Source of the DNA: Epiperipatus broadwayi
Taxonomy: Eukaryota; Onychophora; Udeonychophora; Euonychophora; Peripatidae
Length of the DNA stretch: 64,000 bases
NCBI GenBank assembly: GCA_028023455.1
Contig: JAQFVV010006427.1
Span: 62,001 to 126,000, forward strand
Direction of reading: 5' to 3'
Shown here: piece by piece, positions 24,436 to 37,247 of the stretch
Numbering within the stretch: position 1 is the first letter of the stretch
How the letters are laid out: every line of letters begins with the position of its first letter
Program-made: the position numbers and the translations under genes
Notes under the pieces: model-generated
Databases searched by the model: none
Told to the model about the DNA's origin: nothing
What the model saw: the letters and a program-made list of their open reading frames with translations, nothing else

Positions 24436-26540
24436 TGTAACGATATATAAATATGCCGTTACATTAATTTAAAATAAAAACTTTAAGTTCGCAAATAAAA
24501 ATAAATTTATTAAAAACTAAAAGCTAAAAAAAAATTAAAGAGTTGTTCAATACATATATATTCGCACAGATGCAAAACTTTAAAAATTATTTTTTTTTTA
24601 AATAAAAAAAAAAGGTATTTGAACGTACTTTTTTAAAAAAAAGTATAAGAAAAAGATAAAATATTTTTGTAAATGGAAATGATTGTTTTATAAATTAATT
24701 GAAAAGCAAACTAGCCCTTGGGGCTCTTATATAATTAAAAAGTCAGAGGAAAGATATAGATAAGAGAATAAAAAGAATTAGCTTGACCAATGGAAGCACC
24801 AAGCCTCAGCTTGGACCCTAATGAAAATGATGGATTAGTGATGTTTTGTTCATTGAATCCAGAGGATGATTATAAAAGAGAAAATATTGAAATTAAGGAC
24901 AGTTCCAGACAGTTGCAGGTTGATTGTTTTTGAGAGGTGTGATAGGATGCACATATCACCCTCTCTATTTTAAAAAATGAAATGGCTATGATACCAGAAT
25001 GGAACCAGCTAAGGCCACCTGCAGAACATCAGACCGGTCTTCCAATGGGGATATCATGGGAATTGCACCAAGAACTAGACTTTTTTACTGTAAGATATAA
25101 ACAGAAATTTTTTTACTAAAAGTAATTAAGAACTTTAAAGATTTGATCAGCTAATCTAAATTTTAAAAAGGAACTTTTATCTGACTTATGTTTCAAATTA
25201 ATTATAAATGTTTAATTTTTACATATTTGTTTGCTAAAAAAAAATCATTTCCATTTTATTATTTTTTATTTGTATTAATATTTATTGTTTAAATTTTAAA
25301 TGCATTAAATTTAAGTTGGGCATAGATGCTTGCATAGATTCATTCATGTTTAATTATGTTTTTGTTTTCATATATGATTAAAATATATAGACATTCGGTA
25401 AATAATGATATCTTATGTTGAATATCTAAAATGTATTTATTCGGATGTCTTTTTAGTTATTGGTGTCAATGCGGCATCTTATGATGAATGCCATTGGGTT
25501 TCTAGTGAATTCCCTCTGCAATTACATCAATGACTTTATATTTTGATCATTTATGTTTATGTTGAAATGTTTTTCAGTGTGTAATCTGTGTAGTCGATCT
25601 ATACTCAACATTATAAAACAAATTTTTATAAATCCATCTGTGTGAATTTATATAAATGTTAAATTTAAGTTGGGCATGAATGGCTATATAGATTTGTAAA
25701 GTTATATTAATTAATTAGGGGAGGGTAATCTTAGGTTATTTGTTTCGTAGTTAAATTAGGTCAATGGATTGGATATATTGGTGTAATTAGTAGATGTAGT
25801 ATGAGGTTCACTATGTGCAGGATCTCCTTTATATGCCGCACACCTCTTTTTGCCTATGGAAGGAAATAGTACGATGAAAAAACGCAGTCCCTTCCTATGG
25901 AGTTTTTTTTTATTGTTCTTCTTGCCATACAGATGTAACATTCCTGTATTGGACAAGAGTCAATGTCTTCTCTAACCATGCTGTTCAGATGTACATTCCT
26001 GACAGTATGGTATATATTTGTGCTGTCGTATTTTCATGCTACATTGAATACATCAATGTATCAGATGGATTGATGCCGGTTTGACTGTGAACTTTTGGCC
26101 TAAGGTTAAATAAGGGATAGAATATTTTCTTTTCAAATACAATCTATGTAGTTTATTCATACTCAACAATCTTAAAATAAATATAAAATTCATCTGTGTG
26201 GATGATTTAAAATCTTAAAATAATAATTTAAATTAAAAGTTATTCCTCAAATTTAAAAGGATTATACATGTGTGTAAATAAATATTGTTTGTGTGTTAAT
26301 TACTGGCAGTGGCTTTTATTTTTTTTTATATTTAAGATATGAAATTAAACAAAGTTATATATTATTATCTCTGTGTCTCCAATGAGCTAGTGACAATGGG
26401 CTAATGGTCGGAATCAAAATATATAAAATATTTTTTTTTAAACTTATGTATCTGCCTACTATATAAATTTTCTAGGTTCAAATGCTTCGTGGCGCCCTAT
26501 AGTGCAGATAATTAAGATTTCTTTCTTTTGGACCATTATA
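24436..26540 (+). repeat. right LTR of element A
   Basis: Direct copy of 21785-23891. The opening hairpin is TGTAACG/CGTTACA (24436-24463), with both arms changed relative to the left LTR so that pairing is kept. TATATAA is at 24728-24734. The reading frame copy is truncated by a TGA at 24931. Small indels separate the two LTRs, so the insertion is not recent. Confidence 0.85.
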
Positions 26541-26544
26541 GTAG

Positions 26545-27440
26545 TCATACTATAAATGATCAAAATAAAGTAAATATATTTATTTAATTATTCTACAGAT
26601 TTCACTCATGCAAATGGTAATATAACATTAATATTATAAATAGTTTAAAGTTTGTTTTCATTTTTCTTGGATATTTTTTAACCACTCTAAATAATGAGGT
26701 CAAAAGGATCTCATGTCAATGACAAGATCACACCATCAATTTTTTTTGTTCTGGTTCCTTTTTTCTGTTTACCACCTGGGAAAGTAGGACATCATCTTCC
26801 ATGCATTGAGCTAATATAAAATTTATTTAAATTTTTAATAATCAACTTACAGTTTTAATGAAAGATATATTTTAATATTTTTTAATTACAGTATTTAGTT
26901 TTATATTTGATAAACTAATAAGCATCTGTACCTTTTTTATGTCCTAATTTTTATATTGATTTAGTAATATTTTGTTTTAATCTTTTAATCATATGTAATA
27001 TGGTTTTATATTTTTATTTATTAATTTTAATACCATAGTAATTGTTAATTATTAATATGTTTGATATTTTGATTTCTAAATATTGTGTAATAGTTTCTTT
27101 TTTTTCATATTTGATTGTATTTAATAATATTTGCTAAATATATGTTTGATATTTTGATTTCTAAAAGTATTTTACCTTTTTTTTGTTTTGGTTATTTTTA
27201 TGGTCATTTACCAATAATATAGTTACTTAATTTGGTTTTGTCATATAATTTGATCACATGATTACACTGATATTTTCTTTTCATTGATGTATTTTCTAAT
27301 TACTAATATTTGCTAAATATTGTTCTAAAATTTTTGACTTTTTTTTTTAGCTTAGTTGTATAAAATTAGCATGTTTTTTTTAATTTTTGATGGAAATCAC
27401 AATTTATTAACTGGATTGTATCCATAGTCAGCAGTGGTTT
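26545..27440 (+). repeat. third copy (U3) of the 1.1-1.3 kb repeat
   Basis: Continues the tandem repeat interrupted by element A. CACTCATGCAAATG near 26607 matches 20767, CATGTCAATG near 26711 matches 20878, and GATCACATGATTA near 27252 matches 21397. Non-coding. Confidence 0.6.
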
Positions 27441-27924
27441 TAGAACTTCTCTTAGAAACCAAAATAGTGGAGATCACATTCTAAACTAGTACTCAAAATT
27501 CTGTCATTTACTGAAACTAATGTAATAACAAGCAATGAAAGATTTATTTTTCTGAACACTTTGAAAGTGACAGTATAGAATTAACTTTGATAAATTGGAA
27601 AATGGTTTTAATATAATTAGTTATTTGATGATATATATAAAAATTCTAAAAATAAAAAATAAGTTAAGCTTAATAATGAATCTAATTTTTTCAGTGTTAT
27701 TTCTTTTGACTAATTACTATCCCCTCAAAAAAATCATAACCATTAGCTTATTTAGTTAAATTTCTTTTTTAAATTATATGTATGGGGTCAGACTTTTATT
27801 AAGCAACTAAATACACATTAATTATACAATTTGAAAATAAATACAAAAAAATTTGAACAATTTAACAATGAGTTTATTACTCAGAATATATACATGAATT
27901 AATTATAGGTTAATATGTTTAATG

Positions 27925-28215
27925 AGCAATTTCTGGTTGAACTCAATAATAAATTAGTCTTAATTTCATATGATTCAGTTCTTTATAGAGTTTGATTCTA
28001 TTACTATACTTTATTAAAAGTCCTTCATTTCAATCTATTAATTTCAACAGTAGCTTTCCACTAGCATTTTCATTAGCAGTTACTTGTTCACTGACATTGG
28101 ATTTAGGAAGTATCTTATTGTTCATTTTTATAATTCAGTCTAAATGACTTTGATTGATCCATTTTCTCTTCTTGCCTTCATTAAAGTTCTGAAAACAGTT
28201 TTATTAATTCTGCTG
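27925..28215 (-). pseudogene. possible LINE endonuclease fragment
   Basis: On the minus strand a short frame reads SEQVTANENASGKLLLKLID. It resembles the N.NG..LL.....N stretch of RTE-type AP endonucleases. Flanking sequence is frameshifted and short. This is suggestive only; chance similarity is possible. Confidence 0.25.
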
Positions 28216-28607
28216 ATTTGTATGCATATTTTATAATTGCACTTATGAAAATGAAGATATCCAGATTTACTTGCAGTTTGCATAATTTACTTTTATTCTG
28301 CATTTATTATTTTTAGAGTGACAATAATATCATATTGTATTGACCAGTTTTGAACATATTAAGCTATATAAGCAGATTTTAAAATCTTTTTTGTGCTCAT
28401 TTTCTCATTTTCTCACTGTATTTTCTCTCCATTTGCAATTACTTGTGTTATTATATGACTACATCATTATGAGCTATTTATAATTTTAATCATTTTTCTA
28501 CATTAGTCAAGATTATATTTATGTAATCATATTTTTATCTTTTAATTACATGAACTCCCAGATATTTTTTTACATTTTTAATACGTATATATTTATTAAT
28601 GATAAGA

Positions 28608-28863
28608 ATGATGCAAAGCCTTCAATATGTAAAAGAAGTGATGGATACAGGTTCACCAAAATAGAAGTCTTTAATTGCAATCTTGCATGAGTCAATTCAA
28701 TCAATGATGAGTTACTTTGAAACTATATTTGAGGCAACATTTTCAATAAGTAAATTACTTAATATTTGTGAAAATTCTAATAAGAGTTACTTTGCTGTTC
28801 ACCAATATGGAAGGATGGGGAAAAGGATATCTATGTATGATCTGTCATTTGCATGGTAGATTT
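28608..28863 (+). pseudogene. decayed reading frame of unknown origin
   Basis: From the ATG at 28608 one frame runs 84 codons to a TAG at 28861, broken only by TAG at 28662. Composition is unlike chance AT-rich translation (HESIQSMMSYFETIFEATF, then YFAVHQYGRMGKRISMYDLS). I do not recognise the protein. It may be a transposon relic or a dead exon. It lies in a slightly less AT-rich patch. Confidence 0.35.
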
Positions 28864-29929
28864 TTTATTTAAGTAGTAGTATCACTTGAATTTTGTTAAT
28901 TAATGGCAACAAAGCAATATATAGTGGTAGACATAAGAACAGTCAAGTTTTACTAATATAAATACACTTTTCTTGATGCAGACTGTTTAGGATATGAATG
29001 TAAGATAGTACTTGAAAGTGAAGAAAAATCATATCAATTTATAACAGTAATTTAGCAGTTCTTAAAAAAAAAACCTTTATTTGCAAAAGTGTGGCATTTA
29101 TTTTAATAAGTACATGGCTTTGAGTTATTTTGATAGATTTCTGCATTGACAACTGCTCTTCTAATGCTTTAATTATCTTTCTTTTTATTTGTTCAATGAA
29201 AGTAATTAAAGAAAAAAACTTGAAAAACTTTAAGAGATTATAAATACATAAAAATAAAAAAAATAGATTATAAAAAATACTATACTTGTATCTAAATACT
29301 ATAATTAATATTAATTCTGACTTCTTAAACATAATTATTATGATATTAAAATTATATACATATTGTATATACTACATAAGTTTTGAAAATAATAGGTGTA
29401 ATAAAAATTGATGATAAAATACAAAAAATACAATTTTTAAATGGCAGTTAATTGGTTCATCTGCAATTGTAATAGGATATAGTATTTTGAATTATCTGAC
29501 TAAATGGCTACAATGCAAACTAGAAGATTAAAATTTCATTACTTTATTGATTTCAAATTTCTTTTTTTTATTTTTTACTGTTTTTTTTTTTTCAAATTAT
29601 AGGCAAGTTGAGACAGTGGATAAAACTAACATTACTTTATTTCTAAACATGAAAATATCTTAGTATTTTAATATTTTTAATAAAGTGAGTGTATTTATAA
29701 AGCAAATATTGTAACTTATTGACAGATTAAATAAGTCTTTATAATAAAACAAATATATGTTTGTTTTACTTTTTTTATTTAAAGTTTTGTTTTTTATCAA
29801 ATAAATTTGAAGGGGAAAAATGGTAACAAACAACATAGTATAAAACTATATTTAAATATTAACATATTTTAAAGATGGTTTCAATTTAAATAAAATTAAT
29901 AGTATGATAAATCATATGCAATTAAGAAG
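28864..29929. other. AT-rich sequence, no gene seen
   Basis: The 97-codon minus-strand frame at 29039-29332 is Phe/Ile/Lys-rich and appears to be chance. Confidence 0.5.
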
Positions 29930-31090
29930 TGCAACAAAGATAGTTAATATAAAAAGTAGCAATTTACCAGTAAAATTTCTACTAAGATAAGACAATTTAT
30001 GAAGAAAAGAAGGAATACAACAAATATATAAAAATGATCTCTCAAGAAAAATAGAATATTTAGAATTTTGCAAAATGTTATAAAAAAGAGTTTTATAAGA
30101 AAATATAATTGTGAATGAGCAAGAAAAGCTATAGAAGATAATAAAAAATATCAAAAGTTTAAAAGCAAAATCTTAATATTTGTAGAAAATAGATTTCTAC
30201 AATAAAAAGAAAAGATGGAACTATTACTAAAAAGAGAGATAACATCATGAAATGTCGCAATAATGAACAAGATAAAGTATCTATACAATTATTTCAATTT
30301 CTGAATTGCCCAGTATTTTAAATGAAGAATTGAAAAATGTCATTAAGTAGTCAAGCAAGCAGTTGTCCCAGGTTAGCGGATTTGCTTCCCCCCTGATTAT
30401 ATGACACATGAGAAAAAAAATGTAATTAAGTATATGAAGAAGGAAATGCTTCAGATAATTATGAAATTATAATCATTATTTTAAAAGAAATAGGTGAAAA
30501 TTTAAAAAATGTTGGCACAGTTATAAATCAAATGTCTAAATGATAAAAATGCATCAAATGATTAGAGATATTGTTATTTTTAAAGAAACACATGATAAAG
30601 AACATATTAGAAATGTCAGACCTATCAATCTTCTATTTGTTCTATACACAATTTTTATCAAGGAAATCACAACATGACTACAATGAAATTTGGATTTTAA
30701 TCAAACAAAAGAAGTAGCTGGATTTAAAAGTCATTTCTAAAGTAGTTTCAACTCAGTTGATCTCATCCAACCAGTGAATATGAGTTGTCATTATGCTTTG
30801 AATTTGTAAATTATAAAAAGGCATTTGATTCTGTAAGCATTTCTATAGTTGTTAAAGCTTTGGATCATCAAGATGAAGACTCAACTTATTTTCATGGATT
30901 ATTGAACATATTTTCTTATTCAAATTTATCCTATCAGTGAAGCAATTATGCACTTAAAGAAGCTACTAAATGAATGAGAATTGTACCAATACAACTCTCA
31001 GAATCTAAATACAGCAATCACATATATTATGCCATAAGTTGGATGGCCGACTTATATAACAGATAGATAAGGGAAGTTTGGTAGCTGATA
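29930..31090 (+). pseudogene. decayed LINE (RTE-like) reverse transcriptase
   Basis: Plus-strand pieces in shifting frames follow the order of an RTE reverse transcriptase. RNVRPINLLFVLYTIFIKEI (about 30609-30668) corresponds to NYRPISLL....KI. KEVAGFKSHF follows (QAGFR box). VNYKKAFDSVSISIVVKAL (about 30808-30864) corresponds to the YKKAFDSV motif that carries the first catalytic Asp. VGRPTY near 31040 resembles the terminal VGRP..RW.DD block. Stops and indels are numerous, so it is inactive. A second truncated LINE tail lies at 9803. Confidence 0.75.
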
Positions 31091-32774
31091 ACTCTTTTGA
31101 TCACATCACCACTTTCTTTATATTCCTATTTTCATTTATCTACATAATTATTTAACGTATTTTAAAAATAAAAAATTGGAATTTTGTAATATAAAATTAA
31201 CATGAATAGAGACAAATGACTATATTAAATTTAAAACCATGTAATCCTTTTACTGTCAATTATTCATTCTTTTCTTGACATATTATCAATATATCAATAT
31301 ATTAATGTGTTGAAAATATGACCATTAAATACAAAAAAACAATTCATATATACACATACACCTAGGAAAAAAAATTGTAAAGTTTAATAGATAGTCTTAT
31401 TTCAATATCAAATCTGATTTTATAGAATTAACTATTTTGTTCATGAATTATAATTACTTAGGTCATAAAAATTTGTAAAGAAGGCAATAAAAATTTATTT
31501 ATCCAATTTATTTCTTATTTAGAAACCAGTTTTAGAAACTTTATAAAAAACAAGAATTTTCACCTCAGATTTTAGTTTTATCCAAAAATAGATTTTATTT
31601 AATTTCTCAAAAATAATTTATTGCAAAATATTGATACAATTACATTGTGAAAAAACAATATGATATGGTTACAATGTTAAGTATGATTAGACAATGTTCA
31701 TAGATATGTTTAGCATTGAAGAAAGTTCCAGGCTATTTAAGTAATTTATTTCATGATGCTAAAACTTATTTAGTTTAAGAAAGATTGTAGATATTCTCAA
31801 CTGCCTATATATAGGCTTCTTCTCTCATAACAATCTTGTTTATTAAAAACAAAAAAGAAAAAAAATATTTTTAATTAGTTTTATTTCTTTATTACATTAT
31901 CAGTTAACTTTCACTTAATCCCTTAAATAATTAGGATCTTTCTAAAATAAATATTTTCTGGAAAACATGTTAATAGCTACGTCACAAGATATTAAATAAA
32001 AAGACTAACAACTAGTTTTTGACATATTTGGATACGCATATTTGTTGCATATTTGTTATATAGTCATCGCAAAAGACATCTTCAATTTTTTAATATTTGG
32101 CCTTTTATTTTTTTTTTCTGCTATTTTAATGGGCACGTTTATTTCTGAGCGCTTGCTAATATCAATAATGTAAAGATATTTAAGCAAAATATCACACTAA
32201 AATGCGTTGTTCAAAAACTTTTATTATCAATTAAAATATATGACTATTTTTAATTCTTATATAATAGTAATGATTGTTCACTTAATCCTTTTTGTAAAAT
32301 TAAAAAAGCAATGTTAACTGTTTTGATTATACATACTGTAACTGTCAAAATGTACAGCTCACCTGCACATCATACAAGGGCAATTTGCATGGGAATTCCA
32401 CATTCTGACAACACAGAATAAACTTTTTTTATAGCCTACTAAGATCAGCTAGACATAGGAGACTTTATCATATTCTAATTAAATTACTGATTGCAAAATA
32501 ATGACAAATGCCAAAAATAATGAGACACTACAATTTATTTATATATATACAATATTATAACACACACAATATCATAAATTGACTGCTCTGTCAACTTATA
32601 AACAAGTTAGTACCATTAGTTATTTATAGCTTTAATAATTAAGTTGATGCACAGAATATATGATATAATACAGTGTAATAGATTCTTAATTGTTTCTAAG
32701 CAAGATAAACTTATTGCATAGATCAACAATCACAACTATTTATTATTATAGTTTTCAGTTTAATAAATCTACAG
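31091..32774. other. AT-rich sequence, no gene seen
   Basis: No repeats or frames that I can support. The patch at 32340-32470 is less AT-rich but shows no convincing splice-bounded frame. Confidence 0.45.
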
Positions 32775-32847
32775 TTTGAGGATGCACTGTATTCATTATC
32801 TATTTAAAGAACTGGAGTACTATAAATACTTTCAGGCTGCAATACAG
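32775..32847 (+). CDS. candidate internal exon of a host gene
   Basis: A 73-base stretch is bounded by an acceptor (AATCTACAG) and a near-perfect donor (CAG|GTAAGTAAG). One base completes a codon and is followed by 24 open codons reading LRMHCIHYLFKELEYYKYFQ then AAIQ. The peptide is helix-like and better balanced than chance frames nearby. The donor is the best GTAAGT site in the surrounding 15 kb. No partner exons were identified with confidence, so the gene is unknown. Confidence 0.4.
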
Positions 32848-33589
32848 GTAAGTAAGTAAATGCTATATGTGCAAATGTAAAAGCATCTGTGTTACATTAT
32901 TTATGGATAAATAACTACATGTGAGCTAAGAAAATGCTATACAATATGAATTTTCATCTATCACATATTATTATAAACATAGCAAGTGTAAAAGTGACTG
33001 GCAGTTTCACAAATGATAAGACATGTATACAAATAAAGCAAGTAATATGTGGTAGGAATGTTTGTCAACTGAATATCATTTGTCTAAGTAAGATAATAAT
33101 TGCAAGTGACCGGCAATTGCAATGGTATATTAATCATTTATGAATAAATAAAACACATTTAATAAATGTCATACATAAACAAAACAGCCTGAAATAAAGT
33201 TACAGCAGTTTATTATATCAATACACCCAAATTATCCTTCCCCAAAACAGAAGGGTAGTTCGCTTAAAACTGTAAACTAATACAGTATGTTTTATATTTG
33301 CAAAAAGTGGAAATAACTGGTTTTAAAATACAAAGTTTTTAAAAACAAGGCCAGAATTGCAATAATAAGCTAATTGCTTTATATATATATAAAAAAACTG
33401 CTCTTCTAAATTTATGCCACCTTATTTGTGATGAAATTAAATAAAGCAAAATAGTAATCTCCTGCCATATTAGTTTATAAAAAGATTTATAAAATCAATA
33501 ATAACTAATTTATAAAAATACTTTCAGAATAATGGACATAAATACTTAATGCTAGTACAAAAATAATATATTTTAAAGTTTATATCCAT
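32848..33589. other. no gene seen
   Basis: The 69-codon frame at 32934-33143 has no recognisable motif. If the exon at 32775 is real, this would be intron. Confidence 0.4.
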
Positions 33590-33900
33590 TCCCTTTCATT
33601 ATTAAGAATTTGAGCTCTGACTTCAGGTATTGGTATACTTTTAGTGAACTTCAGTTGTTCAACCATAGCTATGGCAGTTATAGATTTTAATCTGGCAGTA
33701 TTGGATGGTAATTTAATTATTGATTGATGGCTGTTTCTTTCCTCAGCAGTAGACACTCAAAGTGTAGGCATATAGTGGACACAATATTGTTTCTATGTTA
33801 GCTGAGAGCTCTTTTTCATACTTCTCTATTGATCTTTGGACTGCACTCTATTGACTGGCAAGAGTGAAGCAGATTGCAGCTTCTCTACTTCACCAAACAT
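33590..33900 (-). pseudogene. decayed reading frame of unknown origin
   Basis: One minus-strand frame spans the whole interval with three stops. The 3' part is open for nearly 60 codons and includes ARLKSITAIAMVEQLKFTKS and IPIPEVRAQILNNEREWI before a TAA. The 5' part includes FGEVEKLQSASLLPVNRVQ. Composition is clearly protein-like in a 75%+ AT region. I do not recognise the family. A transposase or host pseudogene are both possible. Confidence 0.35.
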
Positions 33901-35092
33901 AATAAGTATATTGAAAACACAATCAGAAAAGTCATTACAATAAAATTAATCAAAGTATTTCAACAATAATACTTCAGCAATCAAAGTAGTTCAGCAATAA
34001 TCAATCAAAATAGTAAAAATTACAATGAATTATAGCCACTATTTATATTTCCTGGAGTTGGCTTATCAGCAAAATTAGACCCATCATCTATCATTTTAAT
34101 TTATTGATTTTTTGGTGGCAGATAACTCCTGAATTCATTTTGGTCCACTGCTTATTTGTCCAATCATGACATTAAAAATTTTTTGAAAGGTATTACCAGA
34201 CTAAATTACACCAAATACTTATCTCTTTAATTAATTGATGTTTATAAAAATTTTAATTATATTTTTTAAGATAATGACATTTCAATTTTATAATTATAAA
34301 ATACTGTATACGTTTATCTGTGTATGTAAATCATATATATATATATTTATTTATTAAACTTGCTAAAAATACTTCTTTAAAATTTTTTTGAACATTTAAA
34401 TTACAGACATGAAGCATATATAAATATCGCTTCAATACATATATAGTGTGATACATAAAAATAATCTAAGCTTAATAGTACTTACATTTTAAATATTTTT
34501 ATTAACTTATTTCAAATATGATATTTTTAAAACTGGATACTTTATGAAGCAATCGTTAACATTTATAACATTTCTACAATAATCTTTCATATATAGTAGC
34601 TAAATTTTGTATTTATGATAAAATAATATTAAAAGTTAATCTTTTTGGTCAAGCATGCACACTATGTTAGAAATAAAATTTAATACATTATAAATATATG
34701 ATATTTTATGTGTTTATGAATAATTTTATAATAAAAATAATAAATTGATATTTGTATTTAAATCATATATATATATATTTCAAAATGATTTTTAAAACAA
34801 TTAATATAGCTTTATTCTACTTATCTATTTCTAAATTTAGTATAAAATTTCACCTAATATTTATTTAACTATTAATATGTAAGATGAACAACCTTCCGTC
34901 ATAACAATATAACGCCCTTTACTTAATACCATCTTTTTCAACATGTAATTAATTTACTAAATAAATTTATATTTGAAAAAAAAATATTTATTTAACTATA
35001 AAATTATAAGCTATTATTCAGACTAAAAGGTAATGGTAAATATGCAAGACCATATAGAGAAAAGCTTTCATAAAACACGTTTTTTAAAATAG
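33901..35092. other. AT-rich sequence, no gene seen
   Basis: At about 34035-34200 short minus-strand open pieces (for example DDGSNFADKPTPGNIN) may extend the relic at 33590. ATCATATATATATATAT occurs twice (34331, 34765) as simple sequence. Confidence 0.4.
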
Positions 35093-35176
35093 TATGTGCT
35101 TAGTCAACCTTTGACTATTACAAGTCATAGACATAGGATTAGGACTTGTAACAGTCGAAAGTCAGCTAAGTACATT
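35093..35176. repeat. 84-bp stem-loop (short MITE or miRNA-like hairpin)
   Basis: Arms of about 33 bases (left around GCTTAGTCAACCTTTGACTA, right its imperfect complement) pair around a 16-base loop, with ATTACAAGTC/GACTTGTAAC fully paired next to the loop. GC content is above background. Confidence 0.45.
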
Positions 35177-37247
35177 ATACAGTCTTCGTATATTTATAAT
35201 TAATATTTATTTATTAATAAGTTCATTTATTATGATGCTAAATAAGTAAAAGAAAGTAATTTATTTTGATATATAATAATTTTATATTTTAATTTTATTA
35301 AAACTGGAACCATTTTATTTTTAAAATATTTATTTAATATTTTTAATTGTAAAGAACACAGTAGCATCTTAAAAAAAACATTCTAACATGCAAATGTGTG
35401 ATTGTGCAAATCTTTAATAATGAGAATCTATCTCAAAAGCAAATATTTAATTATGATGTGGAAAATAAGAGTTTATAATTATAACTGCACTTTATTGACA
35501 ATTTACTTATCTTTAAATTTATATAGGTATTTCTTCATATATTTCTATGCTTTATTCTAAAAATTATATAAACAGTCTTGTCAAAAACAATAAACCAAAA
35601 GAAGTTAAAACATTTGACTGGAGAAACAATGGCCTTCTAAATTGCTTTTTAGTAATATCTTATCTTGGAATATAAATTTTAAGCAATAATGTTTTAAAGA
35701 GTTTAAGAATGAAGATTGCTATTTTGCCGATATCCATAAAGAAAATGCTGCTAAACTTTATCATTTAAAATCTAAATATTGCAAGGAGAAAAAGACAAAA
35801 CCAGCACATTTCCCCCCAAAAAATTGCATCCTGGAATTCTTTGGAAAAGTGTGGAGGGAATCATAAACAGAAAACTGTAGACGGTTTTAAAGAATTTTAA
35901 AATTTTCTATTTAATATATACATTTTTTGCAATGGTTTTGTTATTAAAAATTAGCTTACTGTTACCGTATAGGTGTATTTGCAAGGAAACGATCTCAGAA
36001 AACAGATATCATTATAAATTAGAATTTGTATTTATATTTAGTATAAAACTATTATTTATTGGTGTGAATTTTTGTTCTTAAAGTAAAGTTGTTATAAGTA
36101 TTGATTAATATTTAGGATTAATTATTTATTGTTATATAGTATGCTTTGTTTATTTTTAAAATATTTTTTAGTCTTCACAATACATTTTTTTTTTTCTATA
36201 TTGTTGATGTTTTTTTGTTACATATCAGAGCAAACATCCTTTGACATTACAATTTAAATTTAGTGATAATATATTAGTAGAACTTGATATATAAAATATT
36301 TAGATATTATATGACAAAGTCTATTATATGATAAAGTAAAATATCAGTGTTAGAGAAGTGAATATTTTTAAAGACCAATGAAGTGATTTTGTAGATGTTA
36401 AAAACTAAACAAAGCATATTAAATAGTTATAATTATATTTAATTTTTGTTTAAGAAAATTTATGCTTTTTGTAAACAACTTTTCTTTAATGATATTAATA
36501 TTGGGAAACAACACATATGTTCAATCATCTATATAAATCTAGAATATAAAGACACACATAGTTTTAAATTTTAGAATATGTATCCAAGAAAGCAGCCTAT
36601 TATTTATTTATCTACTTTTTTCATTGTTATTTTAATGTAAATAAACCATATTTTTATTTTATTTAAAATAATTTTGACTTTCATATTTGTTTCTTCTATT
36701 AACACACTATTTAATGAATTATAAGGTCACATAAATTTTAACATATTTTATAGTCATTAAAATTCGAGAGGATTATAATCATTTATTTTATGAAGTTAGT
36801 TATTTGAATCCATATTTAAAAATATATAAATATTTAGTTATAAAATATAATTGGGTACAAAAAAATTTCTTTTGAAATCTAGCTATATATTAATGGATGG
36901 ATTTCTTATTTGCTTATTTACTATATTTAAACCATAAAAATTCATTTCCCTTTATGTAATCAGTTACAATTTCACCACCAATGTATTGGTTATTATTATT
37001 TTTGATGATGAGTTAATCTTATTTTTATACTATTACAATATAGATGGTAATGATTATACAAAGTATATTTCAACATTTTACATTTTCTCTATTTATTTAC
37101 ATAAATTATACAGGCACCATCGGAGCATCAGGAAATAAACTAACATGTATATTTAAAACAAATATTTTATTGAATATAATAATGTAATCATTACACAACC
37201 CTATTTGTAAGGATGGGTTAAAGTGCAAAAAACACAAGTTACTCCAA
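35177..37247. other. AT-rich sequence, no gene seen
   Basis: No supported frame, RNA or repeat. The minus-strand 61-codon frame at 37106-37291 overlaps the edge of element C and is not supported. Confidence 0.5.
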
